In this document: piece after piece, positions 32,841-39,487 of the stretch | How the letters are laid out: the number at the start of each line of letters is the position of its first letter | Position numbering within the stretch: position 1 is the stretch's first letter | Source: CAIQQQ01 sp040399685 | Lineage (GTDB): Bacteria > Pseudomonadota > Alphaproteobacteria > Acetobacterales > Acetobacteraceae | DNA length: 64,000 bases | NCBI GenBank assembly: GCA_040399685.1 | Contig: JBBART010000003.1 | Location: forward strand, 124,001 to 188,000 | Direction: 5' to 3' | Made by a program: the position numbers and the translations under genes | The notes under the pieces: model-generated | The model's input: only the letters and a program-made list of their open reading frames with translations | Databases searched by the model: none | What the model was told of the DNA's origin: nothing

Positions 32841-32968
32841 GGGTTCTTTTTTGAAAAAAAGAACAAAAAAACTTTCTGACTTTAGATGCATGGCGCAGCA
32901 TCTACCGTGTCGTGCATCTAAATGAATGAACGTCTTTTTGCTTCTTTTTCTTCAGAGAAAGAAGACTT
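32841..32968 (-). repeat. Composite AT-rich palindromic element, copy D (reversed)
   Basis: The only copy in minus orientation, and it follows the minus-strand curlin gene that ends at 33019, so the rule of lying 3' of a gene in that gene's orientation holds. On the minus strand the central stem pairs TTTAGATGCA with TGCATCTAAA around a loop containing CGGTAGATGC. AT-rich hairpins lie on both sides. It sits between convergent emrB and the curli operon. Confidence 0.82.
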
Positions 32969-33018
32969 TACTTTTCTTTTATCGTTTCTCAATTCACCCT
33001 AAAGCGACCAAGGTGTCG

Positions 33019-33447
33019 TTATTTTTGAATCTGAATACCCGTCTCGCCGCCGCGCTGATCCAGATGTCCGGTCTGGCGCACGCCGGACTGGGTTTGAACG
33101 GCGCTATTCCCGCTGCCTGTCTGTACAACCGTCTGTTTGTTGCCGACCCCTCTTTGGGTTTGCATCACCACGTTGCCCTGACCGCCGTTTTGCACGGAGG
33201 TTTGCACGTTGTCCGCGCCCGCGGTCGACTGGATCGTCACATTCGGCACCGCGCCGGCGGACGAGACAACGGCACTTTGCCGGTTGTCGTGACTTCCTGA
33301 GGCGGCGCGCTGCTCCACCGTAGAGGCGTCGCCGTCAGGTTTGGACACGTGTTGCTGGTTGTTCACGCCCAGATTCTCCCCAACCGCGCCGGCCGGAAGC
33401 AGCGCTGTGGCCACCCCGATCACAAAAAGAAGCGCCACGTGTCTCAT
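33019..33447 (-). CDS. Curlin-repeat-like secreted protein (last gene of curli operon)
   Basis: A 142-residue protein with signal peptide MRHVALLFVIGVATALLPAGAVG. The C-terminal half has Asn/Gln/Gly repeats of the form NVQTSVQNGGQGN, VVMQTQRGVGNKQ, TVVQTGSGNSAVQ. Each strand-turn of about 11 residues is like half a curlin repeat. It is probably a minor fibre subunit or nucleator. The start at 33447 follows GAGGAGG and overlaps the upstream 190-residue ORF by 4 nt. Confidence 0.78.
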   Translation of the reverse strand: MRHVALLFVIGVATALLPAGAVGENLGVNNQQHVSKPDGDASTVEQRAASGSHDNRQSAVVSSAGAVPNVTIQSTAGADNVQTSVQNGGQGNVVMQTQRGVGNKQTVVQTGSGNSAVQTQSGVRQTGHLDQRGGETGIQIQK

Positions 33448-34016
33448 TGTCCGCCTCCTCGGCAGGCCTGAAATGCCGCGACCGTCAAGTGACTGGGATC
33501 GCCCTGGCAGTCGGCTGACGAGATCGCATTGACGCTGGCGGCCGTGCTGTTGTCGAACGCGGTCGATTGCGACTGCCAGTCCAGCGCCGGCTTCGGGTTG
33601 AACAGATCTTCTGGGTCCAAACCCATAAACCCGTACAGCGCCTGAAGGCTCTCCACCGGAATGCCGGCCTCGGCCAGGGTCGGCATCGCCTGGATGACGA
33701 AATTCAACTCTGACAGCCGCCAATCGCCCAGCGATTTTCGTGTCGTCTGCCAGAGGATGTAGGCGATGTTCGGGTCAATCCGTGGATCGGCCAATACCGC
33801 AAGGATGGGCGTAGGAATGAAGCGGCCGCCGGTCACATCGCCGATCGCGGCACGACGTTGTGCCGCAAGGGCTTCGGCGTTGGCCTCAGTCCTGGGCGGT
33901 CCGGTTCTGGACGGGCCGGCCCTGGACGGCGCCGGCGCGCGTGTCACCGGCGCATTCTGTCCCAACACCGGGTGCGCGACCAACGCCGCCAGCAGGGCCA
34001 GCCCAAGCGCCCTCAT
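33444..34016 (-). CDS. Unknown secreted protein in the curli operon
   Basis: A 190-residue protein with signal peptide MRALGLALLAALVAHPVLG, then a Pro/Arg-rich spacer (APAPSRAGPSRTGPPRTEA). A folded-looking region follows (FIPTPILAVLADPRIDPNIAYILWQTTRKSLGDWRLSELNFVIQAMPTLAEAGIPVESLQALYGFMGLDPEDLF), and the C-terminus has two cysteines (ADCQGD, FQACRGG) that could form a disulfide. I recognise no family. It is sandwiched between two curlin-like genes with 4-nt overlaps on both sides, so it is coexpressed and may assist secretion or nucleation. It does not look like CsgE. Confidence 0.75.
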   Translation of the reverse strand: MRALGLALLAALVAHPVLGQNAPVTRAPAPSRAGPSRTGPPRTEANAEALAAQRRAAIGDVTGGRFIPTPILAVLADPRIDPNIAYILWQTTRKSLGDWRLSELNFVIQAMPTLAEAGIPVESLQALYGFMGLDPEDLFNPKPALDWQSQSTAFDNSTAASVNAISSADCQGDPSHLTVAAFQACRGGGQ

Positions 34017-34351
34017 CGGCGTTGGGTGATCGTGACGCGCTGGGCTGGGCCCGTCTGCACGATCTTGATGCTGAGGCCATCGCCGACCTGGTTACTGACC
34101 GCAACATCGCCCACGCCGGTTTGAACGATACGCACGGAATCACGGTTTCCGGTCTGGTTGATCATGGCAATCCCGATGTTTCCCATCTGGTCGGTCTGGG
34201 CCACGTTGCTGCTTCCGACCTGGGCAATGCTTGAGATATTGCCGCCGCCCTGAAGCATCAAGGCACTCACCTGGTTGATGATGGCAGCATTGTCGGCATA
34301 GGCGGGCAATGAGAAAGCAAACAAGAAGGAGACGGCGATTCGAAAGCACAT
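34013..34351 (-). CDS. Small curlin-like protein, possible CsgB-type nucleator
   Basis: A 112-residue protein with signal peptide MCFRIAVSFLFAFSLPAYA. Curlin repeats include SSIAQVGSSNVAQTDQMGN, IGIAMINQTGNRDSVRIVQTG and VGDVAVSNQVGDGLSIKIVQTG. They show the strand-loop-strand spacing of about 22 residues with Gln/Asn ladders, and the C-terminal tail is basic (QRVTITQRR). The basic last repeat is like CsgB. It follows the major curlin gene after a strong hairpin and overlaps the next ORF by 4 nt. Confidence 0.8.
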   Translation of the reverse strand: MCFRIAVSFLFAFSLPAYADNAAIINQVSALMLQGGGNISSIAQVGSSNVAQTDQMGNIGIAMINQTGNRDSVRIVQTGVGDVAVSNQVGDGLSIKIVQTGPAQRVTITQRR

Positions 34352-34389
34352 AAGATTTGCCCCCGCGTTCAACACGTGTGAAGCCAGAC

Positions 34390-34429
34390 GGTCCCAGGGG
34401 GAGGGGCCGTGGCGCCTTCCCCTGGGACC
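34390..34429. terminator. Strong hairpin after the major curlin gene
   Basis: GGTCCCAGGGGGAGG (34390-34404) and CCTTCCCCTGGGACC (34415-34429) pair over 15 bp with one mismatch around a 10-nt loop. It lies 49 nt after the major curlin stop and 38 nt before the next start. It probably terminates or attenuates transcription so that the major subunit is made in excess, or protects its mRNA 3' end. Confidence 0.75.
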
Positions 34430-34477
34430 ATGATCGCTGTTCAGGTCATACTGAACCGCAACACGTCGCCATGTGCA

Positions 34478-35551
34478 TCACGGATGCGCGACGACATGCC
34501 CGCCGGACACCGACATGAAACCGGTCTGGCCCGGCAGCAAGGCCTGGTTCTGCACCGCCACGTTGCCCGCGCCCCCGATCTGGGAGATCGTGGCGGTCAT
34601 TCCGCCGTAACCCTGCGCCTGGCCGGCCTCGTTGCCGTAACCGAACGCCGTCTGCGAGATCGACTGCGTTCCACCGGTTATGCCTGCCGCCTGATACTGC
34701 AACGCCCGGCCGTTGCTGGACGCATCAATGGTGATTGTCTGCACGTTTGCTGACGACCCCACTCCCTGATACTGAATGGTCGTGTTGCCGCTGCCGTTGT
34801 TGATCGAGGCCGTCTGGCTGTTATTGGCCGAGCCGGTGTCCTGCTTCTGCGTGATGGTGTTAAAGCTGCTTGCACCCGTGATGGATGCCAACTGGGTGTT
34901 GCCGGAGCCGAGTATGGTCTGCGATGCAGCGTTGTTCTGTCCCAGCCCGGTTTCGATCGCAGTCTGGCTGTTCTTGCTGATATTGCCGTTGATATATTGC
35001 TCGATGGTAGAGCCGCCCTGGCCAGACTGGGTTGCCGTCTGGCTGTTGGCATTCGACACGTAGGCGCCGGGGGCCGAGCCGCCAATCGTTTGGCTGACCG
35101 ACGAACTGGCGTTGCTGGTCTGTGTGCTGGTCTGGCTGTTGCCGGTTCCATACGGCGTGTTCAGGGTCTGGGTTGCCGAAGCGCCGACGTTGCTGGTCTG
35201 TGTCACCTGCTGGACACCCGAGAAGCTGTCATCCACCTGAGACGCTTGGGTGGCCTTGTTGCTGGCCTGGGTGATTGTCTGCCTGCTGCCGACGGCGAAG
35301 TCGGCGTTGTTCAGGGCGCGCCACTGCTCCTGGGTGGCTGTTGAGGTCAGGTTGTTGCTCTGCGCGATCGTGGCGGCGTTGCCATAGAAACCGGGCTGAT
35401 GTTGGCTTGAAAAGTTCCCAAAACCACCTGTTTGCGTGATGGTGGCGACGTCGTCTGTTGTAAACGCGCCGCCGGCACTCCCAGCATAGGCGGGTGCGCC
35501 GAGCATCAAGGCAGCAAGAGAAACGCCGGCCGCGAGATAAATCTTACGCAT
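34478..35551 (-). CDS. Large curlin major subunit (CsgA-like, many repeats)
   Basis: A 357-residue secreted amyloid subunit, over twice the length of E. coli CsgA (151 residues). The signal peptide is MRKIYLAAGVSLAALMLGAPAYA. Roughly a dozen imperfect Ser/Gln/Asn/Gly repeats follow, such as QTSTQTSNASSSVSQT, SQTAIETGLGQNNAASQT and NSQTASINNGSGNTTIQ. It has no cysteine, as expected for a curlin. The ATG at 35551 follows GAGGAG. It is downstream of csgF and csgG in the same direction, so the assembly genes come first in this operon. Confidence 0.88.
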   Translation of the reverse strand: MRKIYLAAGVSLAALMLGAPAYAGSAGGAFTTDDVATITQTGGFGNFSSQHQPGFYGNAATIAQSNNLTSTATQEQWRALNNADFAVGSRQTITQASNKATQASQVDDSFSGVQQVTQTSNVGASATQTLNTPYGTGNSQTSTQTSNASSSVSQTIGGSAPGAYVSNANSQTATQSGQGGSTIEQYINGNISKNSQTAIETGLGQNNAASQTILGSGNTQLASITGASSFNTITQKQDTGSANNSQTASINNGSGNTTIQYQGVGSSANVQTITIDASSNGRALQYQAAGITGGTQSISQTAFGYGNEAGQAQGYGGMTATISQIGGAGNVAVQNQALLPGQTGFMSVSGGHVVAHP

Positions 35552-35644
35552 GTCCGATATCTCCTCAGTTCTTCCCACGTCTTGACTGATCCCGAACGCC
35601 GGCGTGGGGCTAATACGTTCGGTAACTCAGGTCCACGTCCACCC

Positions 35645-36499
35645 TCATGCTGCCAGAACCTTGCTGCCACGTGACTTCATGTAATCATCGATAAGAAGCT
35701 TTTTGCGGACCTCGTCAGCGAAATCCCAATAGCCTTTGATCGTGCCTTCCATGATCGTCGCATAAACAGCAAGCTCGACTGCCTGGTTAACACAGAGAGT
35801 TACGGGTTCGTTTGTCGATAGCCCAGCTTCTACTTGAAGTAGTTTGTTAAATCCAACAAATTTAAATATCGAACCACCAACCTGTACTGAATAGATTGTT
35901 TTGTTGGCTTCGGCCGTTGTAAGTACCTCGCCGGACAGAGTGCTGACTGTTCTAAGAGATACGCCTACTGTGTCTTTTCTATATTGCACGTTGGCGCCAA
36001 TGCCCAGGTAATTTGCACCCAATCCTCCCGTCACGACGTCGGAATCATCAGCAATAATGCCGCCTTCCATGATCGTTCCAGCGTTCAGCAAAGGGGCCAA
36101 CGGTGGCAGGCTCCTGCCGGCCGGTCCGGTATATTCAAGCCTGTTTGCCCGAATGATCTGACGTTCCTGCAAAATATCGCCGATCCGGTTTCGCTCCAGC
36201 ACGCGAAACCAGCTCCCCGAGCCGGCGTCATGCAGGGCCTTGATCAGCAACGCAACGGCACCCTGGGTCACAGCGAACGAGTAGTCGGCATAGTTCTGAT
36301 TCGGCTTATGCTGTCCGGTCTGATCCAGAAAGGCGAAAACCGCCGTATCCATTTTGTCGCGCGGCGGCGGAAGATTGAGAAGGTCATCCAAAGACTTGGT
36401 GGGAACACTGAGCGATGGTGCCGCTGAAAAGGTCTGTGCCGCAGATGAACAACCACTGAGAGCAAGGGAGCCCAGCAACGCATGGCGCCGTGATATCAT
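35645..36499 (-). CDS. csgG: Curli secretion channel lipoprotein CsgG
   Basis: Outer-membrane pore that exports curlins, 284 residues (E. coli protein 277). The lipobox is LALSGC, preceded by SRRHALLGS, so the signal resembles a Tat-type lipoprotein signal. The CsgG core is recognisable in VAVFAFLDQTGQHKPN-like sequence, LERNRIGDILQERQIIRA, LAPLLNAGTIMEGGIIADDSDVVTGGLGANYLGIGANVQYRKDTVGVSLRTVSTLSGEVL and the C-terminal channel/helix part. The DNA is noticeably lower in GC than the neighbouring housekeeping genes. Confidence 0.94.
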   Translation of the reverse strand: MISRRHALLGSLALSGCSSAAQTFSAAPSLSVPTKSLDDLLNLPPPRDKMDTAVFAFLDQTGQHKPNQNYADYSFAVTQGAVALLIKALHDAGSGSWFRVLERNRIGDILQERQIIRANRLEYTGPAGRSLPPLAPLLNAGTIMEGGIIADDSDVVTGGLGANYLGIGANVQYRKDTVGVSLRTVSTLSGEVLTTAEANKTIYSVQVGGSIFKFVGFNKLLQVEAGLSTNEPVTLCVNQAVELAVYATIMEGTIKGYWDFADEVRKKLLIDDYMKSRGSKVLAA

Positions 36500-36529
36500 A
36501 ATACGAAAATCCTTTAGAATTTTGATATA

Positions 36530-36967
36530 TTAAAACTGTGGAACTGGAACTGATATTTGAGTCGTTCCGCCGTTTGTTGTATCAGTCAGCGTTATGTTTA
36601 CCTGACCATCTGTTCTTTGATACTGAATCAGGGCGCCGGCTATATTAATGGTTCCCTGGTTTTGAGCCTGGCCGTTCACGCCAAGAATGGCATTCACGGC
36701 CAGTTGCGTTGCTTGCGTTTGAAGCGCACTCAACAAGGCCGACCGTGCCTGCTGGGCGAACGACTGTGTGCTGTTTACTTGGGGAACGGTCGCCGGATTG
36801 GTCAGGAAGTGGTTATTGGACGATGCTTGCTGTGTCAAAAAAGGGCCGTTCAGCGGGTTGCCGCCGAAATTCGGATTCACCGGCTGGTAGATGATCTGGC
36901 CGGCATTGGCTTGCGCAGTCATCGCCATACTAAAAATGGCCATTATCCTAATTGTTATTTTTCGCAT
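36530..36967 (-). CDS. csgF: Curli assembly protein CsgF
   Basis: Periplasmic/surface partner of CsgG that helps anchor and nucleate curli, 145 residues. The mature part begins GQIIYQPVNPNFGGNPLNGPFLTQQASSNN, the diagnostic CsgF motif that binds the CsgG pore. The middle is AQQARSALLSALQTQA and the C-terminus forms beta strands (QVNITLTDTTNGGTTQISVPV). It is the first gene of the curli operon, 30 nt ahead of csgG. The gene is AT-rich relative to the window. Confidence 0.93.
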   Translation of the reverse strand: MRKITIRIMAIFSMAMTAQANAGQIIYQPVNPNFGGNPLNGPFLTQQASSNNHFLTNPATVPQVNSTQSFAQQARSALLSALQTQATQLAVNAILGVNGQAQNQGTINIAGALIQYQRTDGQVNITLTDTTNGGTTQISVPVPQF

Positions 36968-36990
36968 GAGTACAATTCCTTGCTGGAAAA

Positions 36991-37016
36991 TGCATATGCA
37001 TCACGCATATCGTGAT
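36991..37016. promoter_or_regulatory. Two adjacent palindromes upstream of csgF
   Basis: TGCATATGCA (36991-37000) is a perfect 10-bp palindrome, and ATCACGCATATCGTGAT (37000-37016) is a perfect 6-5-6 dyad. They lie 24-49 bp upstream of the csgF start in an AT-rich 188-bp gap that must contain the curli promoter. They are candidate operator sites; no csgD-like regulator is in the window. Confidence 0.5.
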
Positions 37017-37155
37017 TGAAATGCCAATCCGGTAAAGTAAAAATTGCACAAGCATCGCCATCGGTCAACAAAACGATAATACTTCAGAAAGACAATATAC
37101 TTACGTTGTCTAAAAAAAACTATATTAGCCCGTTAGTTTCGAAATGATGGCCAGC

Positions 37156-37665
37156 CTATTTTAAGAAAACCTCGCCACTCTCAAGGGCTGCACGCGCGAT
37201 CAAGGACAGCGCGTGCACCACCGTCGCTGCCCGCACCGCCATGCGATCGCCCGGAAAGATCATCTGCTCGGCGTGAACGCCAGTGCGCGTTGCCACCGCA
37301 AACCAAACCAGCCCCACCGGCTTTTCCACAGACCCGCCGCCAGGCCCCGCCACCCCGGTGACAGACACGGTGACGTCGGCTTCCGAACGGGCCAGCGCGC
37401 CCGCGGCCATCGCCCGCGCCACAGCCTCGCTGACCGCACCCTCAGCATCGATGACCGCAGGCTGAACGCCGAGCATCGCCACTTTGGCCGCGTTCGAATA
37501 GGTGACAAACCCACGGTCGACCACGTCCGACGAGCCGGCAATGGCAGTCAGGCAGGCAGCGATCAACCCGCCGGTGCAGCTCTCGGCGGTGGCAGTGCGC
37601 CAGCCTTTGGCGCGCAATGTCTCAAGCAGCAAGGCGGCCTGTTGCAAGGTGGCGGCATCGATCAT
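37156..37665 (-). CDS. CinA-type nicotinamide-nucleotide amidohydrolase
   Basis: Stand-alone CinA C-terminal domain (PncC activity: NMN to nicotinate mononucleotide and ammonia), 169 residues. Motifs are RTATAESCTGGLIAACLT, VVDRGFVTYSNAAKVAMLGV and VSVTGVAGPGGGSVEKPVGLVWFA. Length is right for PncC without the N-terminal molybdopterin-like domain. It overlaps the upstream DUF2252 gene by 4 nt. Confidence 0.93.
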   Translation of the reverse strand: MIDAATLQQAALLLETLRAKGWRTATAESCTGGLIAACLTAIAGSSDVVDRGFVTYSNAAKVAMLGVQPAVIDAEGAVSEAVARAMAAGALARSEADVTVSVTGVAGPGGGSVEKPVGLVWFAVATRTGVHAEQMIFPGDRMAVRAATVVHALSLIARAALESGEVFLK

Positions 37666-39020
37666 GGCGTGGGCTCCTGTTGTGCCTCGATCCGGCCGGA
37701 TGCGATGGCGCTGCGAAAGCAGTGGAAGTCACGTTCGGTCTGGTTGGCGTAAGCCATGGCCCAATGGGCAATGGCCTCGATGAAGCTGTTGCCCTGGCCC
37801 AGATAGCCGGCAATGGACGCCGCATCGCCGGCCCGCGCATGGGCACGCCCAAGGGTGCGGCCGCAAAGCCGCGCATAGAACGGCAACGACTGTGCCTCGA
37901 TCAATCCAGCGATGGATGCCAGGCGGGGGTCTTTCAAGCGGCGCACATAGAAATCCCGGCCGCCGGATTGGGTAAAGCTGAGAAACACATCGGGTTCCGC
38001 CTGCAACATGTGCTGTCCCGCCACCACGCGCTCGCCTTGGTGGGCAAACATCGAGCGGCCGGCAAAAGGCGCCAGAACGGAGGGTCTGGCCTCCTTTAGC
38101 TGCAGCAGCAGGTCATCCCCATCTGGCGTGGCGTACAGCCCGATGGCGCAGAACGTGCCGACGCTGCCAACGCCCACGGCCTTGAACACAACATCCACCA
38201 GCCGGTAGCGCGACACCAGGACACGTTGTGCCGGGCCAAGCCCAGCCTCATAGGCAGCAAAAGCCGCATGGGCCAAATCCTCATGCGCCCCAAGACGAAA
38301 CAGCGCCGGCGGGCGTTCCACCAGGCGCAATCGGCCCTGGGCGCTGACCAGGCTGCGATAGCCGCCACGGTCGCCCTCCACAATTGCCTGCAGCCGTTGT
38401 CGTTCCCTGCGTCGCACACCCGGCGCCCCAATGTCGGCAATCGCATCCTCGACCTCGATCCGGGCGCCCCAGCAATCGATGGGCGAGACCTGGGCCATGG
38501 TGGCGATTTCCAGCCGATAGGCGCGCACCATGCGCAGCGCCAACGCCCGGCAGGCTTTATCTGACAATCCCTGCACCCGCCCGGCCACCACAAGGCTGGC
38601 GGCCAGCCGCTTGACGTCCCATTCGAACGGCCCTGGCTGGGTCTCATCGAAATCGCACACGTCGAACAGCGTGTCGCCACGCGCACCGGCCATGGGCCCG
38701 AAATTGGCCAGATGGGCATCGCCTGACAACTGGGTGCGCAGGCCTGTGTCCATGCGTGCGCCCAGATCGGCGGCCATGATCGCCGCCCCGCCGCGCAGGA
38801 AGGCGAACGGGTCGGTCGACATGCGGCTGTAGCGCAGGGGCAGCAAGGCGGCGATGCGGCCGCTATCGGTGGCCATCAGTATTGTCACCGGGTCTGCCCG
38901 ATCCGGCGGCGGCGTCCATTCGGCGTGGGCGCCGCGGGCAAATCCACCACGTCGGGCATGGCCTGCCGCATGGCGGTCAGCGGCTGACAGCAGCAATGGC
39001 AAAGGCGCTATAACGGCCAC
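37662..39020 (-). CDS. DUF2252 family protein
   Basis: A protein of about 452 residues of uncharacterised family DUF2252, which has a kinase-like (aminoglycoside-phosphotransferase-like) look. Signatures are LLPLRYSRMSTDPFAFLRGGAAIMAADLGA, LSGDAHLANFGPM, FDVCDFDETQPGPFEWDVKRLAASL and the C-terminal RDFYVRRLKDPR and AHARAGD. The GTG at 39020 is preferred; an ATG at 39077 would overlap pgpA by 70 nt. It lies between pgpA and cinA, coupled to cinA by a 4-nt overlap. Function unknown. Confidence 0.85.
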   Translation of the reverse strand: MAVIAPLPLLLSAADRHAAGHARRGGFARGAHAEWTPPPDRADPVTILMATDSGRIAALLPLRYSRMSTDPFAFLRGGAAIMAADLGARMDTGLRTQLSGDAHLANFGPMAGARGDTLFDVCDFDETQPGPFEWDVKRLAASLVVAGRVQGLSDKACRALALRMVRAYRLEIATMAQVSPIDCWGARIEVEDAIADIGAPGVRRRERQRLQAIVEGDRGGYRSLVSAQGRLRLVERPPALFRLGAHEDLAHAAFAAYEAGLGPAQRVLVSRYRLVDVVFKAVGVGSVGTFCAIGLYATPDGDDLLLQLKEARPSVLAPFAGRSMFAHQGERVVAGQHMLQAEPDVFLSFTQSGGRDFYVRRLKDPRLASIAGLIEAQSLPFYARLCGRTLGRAHARAGDAASIAGYLGQGNSFIEAIAHWAMAYANQTERDFHCFRSAIASGRIEAQQEPTP

Positions 39021-39487
39021 GACAGAAAGCCCGGCCAGACCATTTGCGCGGTCCAGAGCAGGGCGGCTGCCACGCATCCGGCGATGATGTCATCGCCCAT
39101 CACCCCGGCCGGGCCGTGCTGGCGATCCGCCCAGCCGATCGGGCCGGGCTTGGTGATGTCGAACAGCCGGAACAACACGAAGGCCGCCAGCAGCCCAAGC
39201 GGTGAGGGGGAGGCCAACGGCAGCAGGGCGATCCACTGGCCTGCGAATTCGTCGATCACCACCCAGCCGGGGTCCTCACTGCCGCCGGCACGGTCGATGG
39301 CCCACAGGCCGAGTGCTGTCGCCAGACCGATGGCCAGCAGCAACGCCCAGGGCGGCCCCAGCAACAACAGGGCGCCAAACGCCACAGCCACCAGCGATCC
39401 CGCCGTGCCAGGCGCCACCGGCGAATAGCCCGAGCCCAAGCCGCTGGCGATGGCACGCGCCAGCATGACACTCCCCCGCTGGCGCAT
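39008..39487 (-). CDS. pgpA: Phosphatidylglycerophosphatase A
   Basis: Membrane phosphatase of phospholipid synthesis that makes phosphatidylglycerol from its phosphate, 159 residues. It has GLGSGYSPVAPGTAGSLVAV, DPGWVVIDEFAGQWIAL, FRLFDITKPGPIGWADR and GPAGVMGDDIIAG, which are the conserved PgpA blocks. Three or four membrane helices are visible. The ATG directly abuts the slt stop (TGAATG). Confidence 0.94.
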   Translation of the reverse strand: MRQRGSVMLARAIASGLGSGYSPVAPGTAGSLVAVAFGALLLLGPPWALLLAIGLATALGLWAIDRAGGSEDPGWVVIDEFAGQWIALLPLASPSPLGLLAAFVLFRLFDITKPGPIGWADRQHGPAGVMGDDIIAGCVAAALLWTAQMVWPGFLSWPL

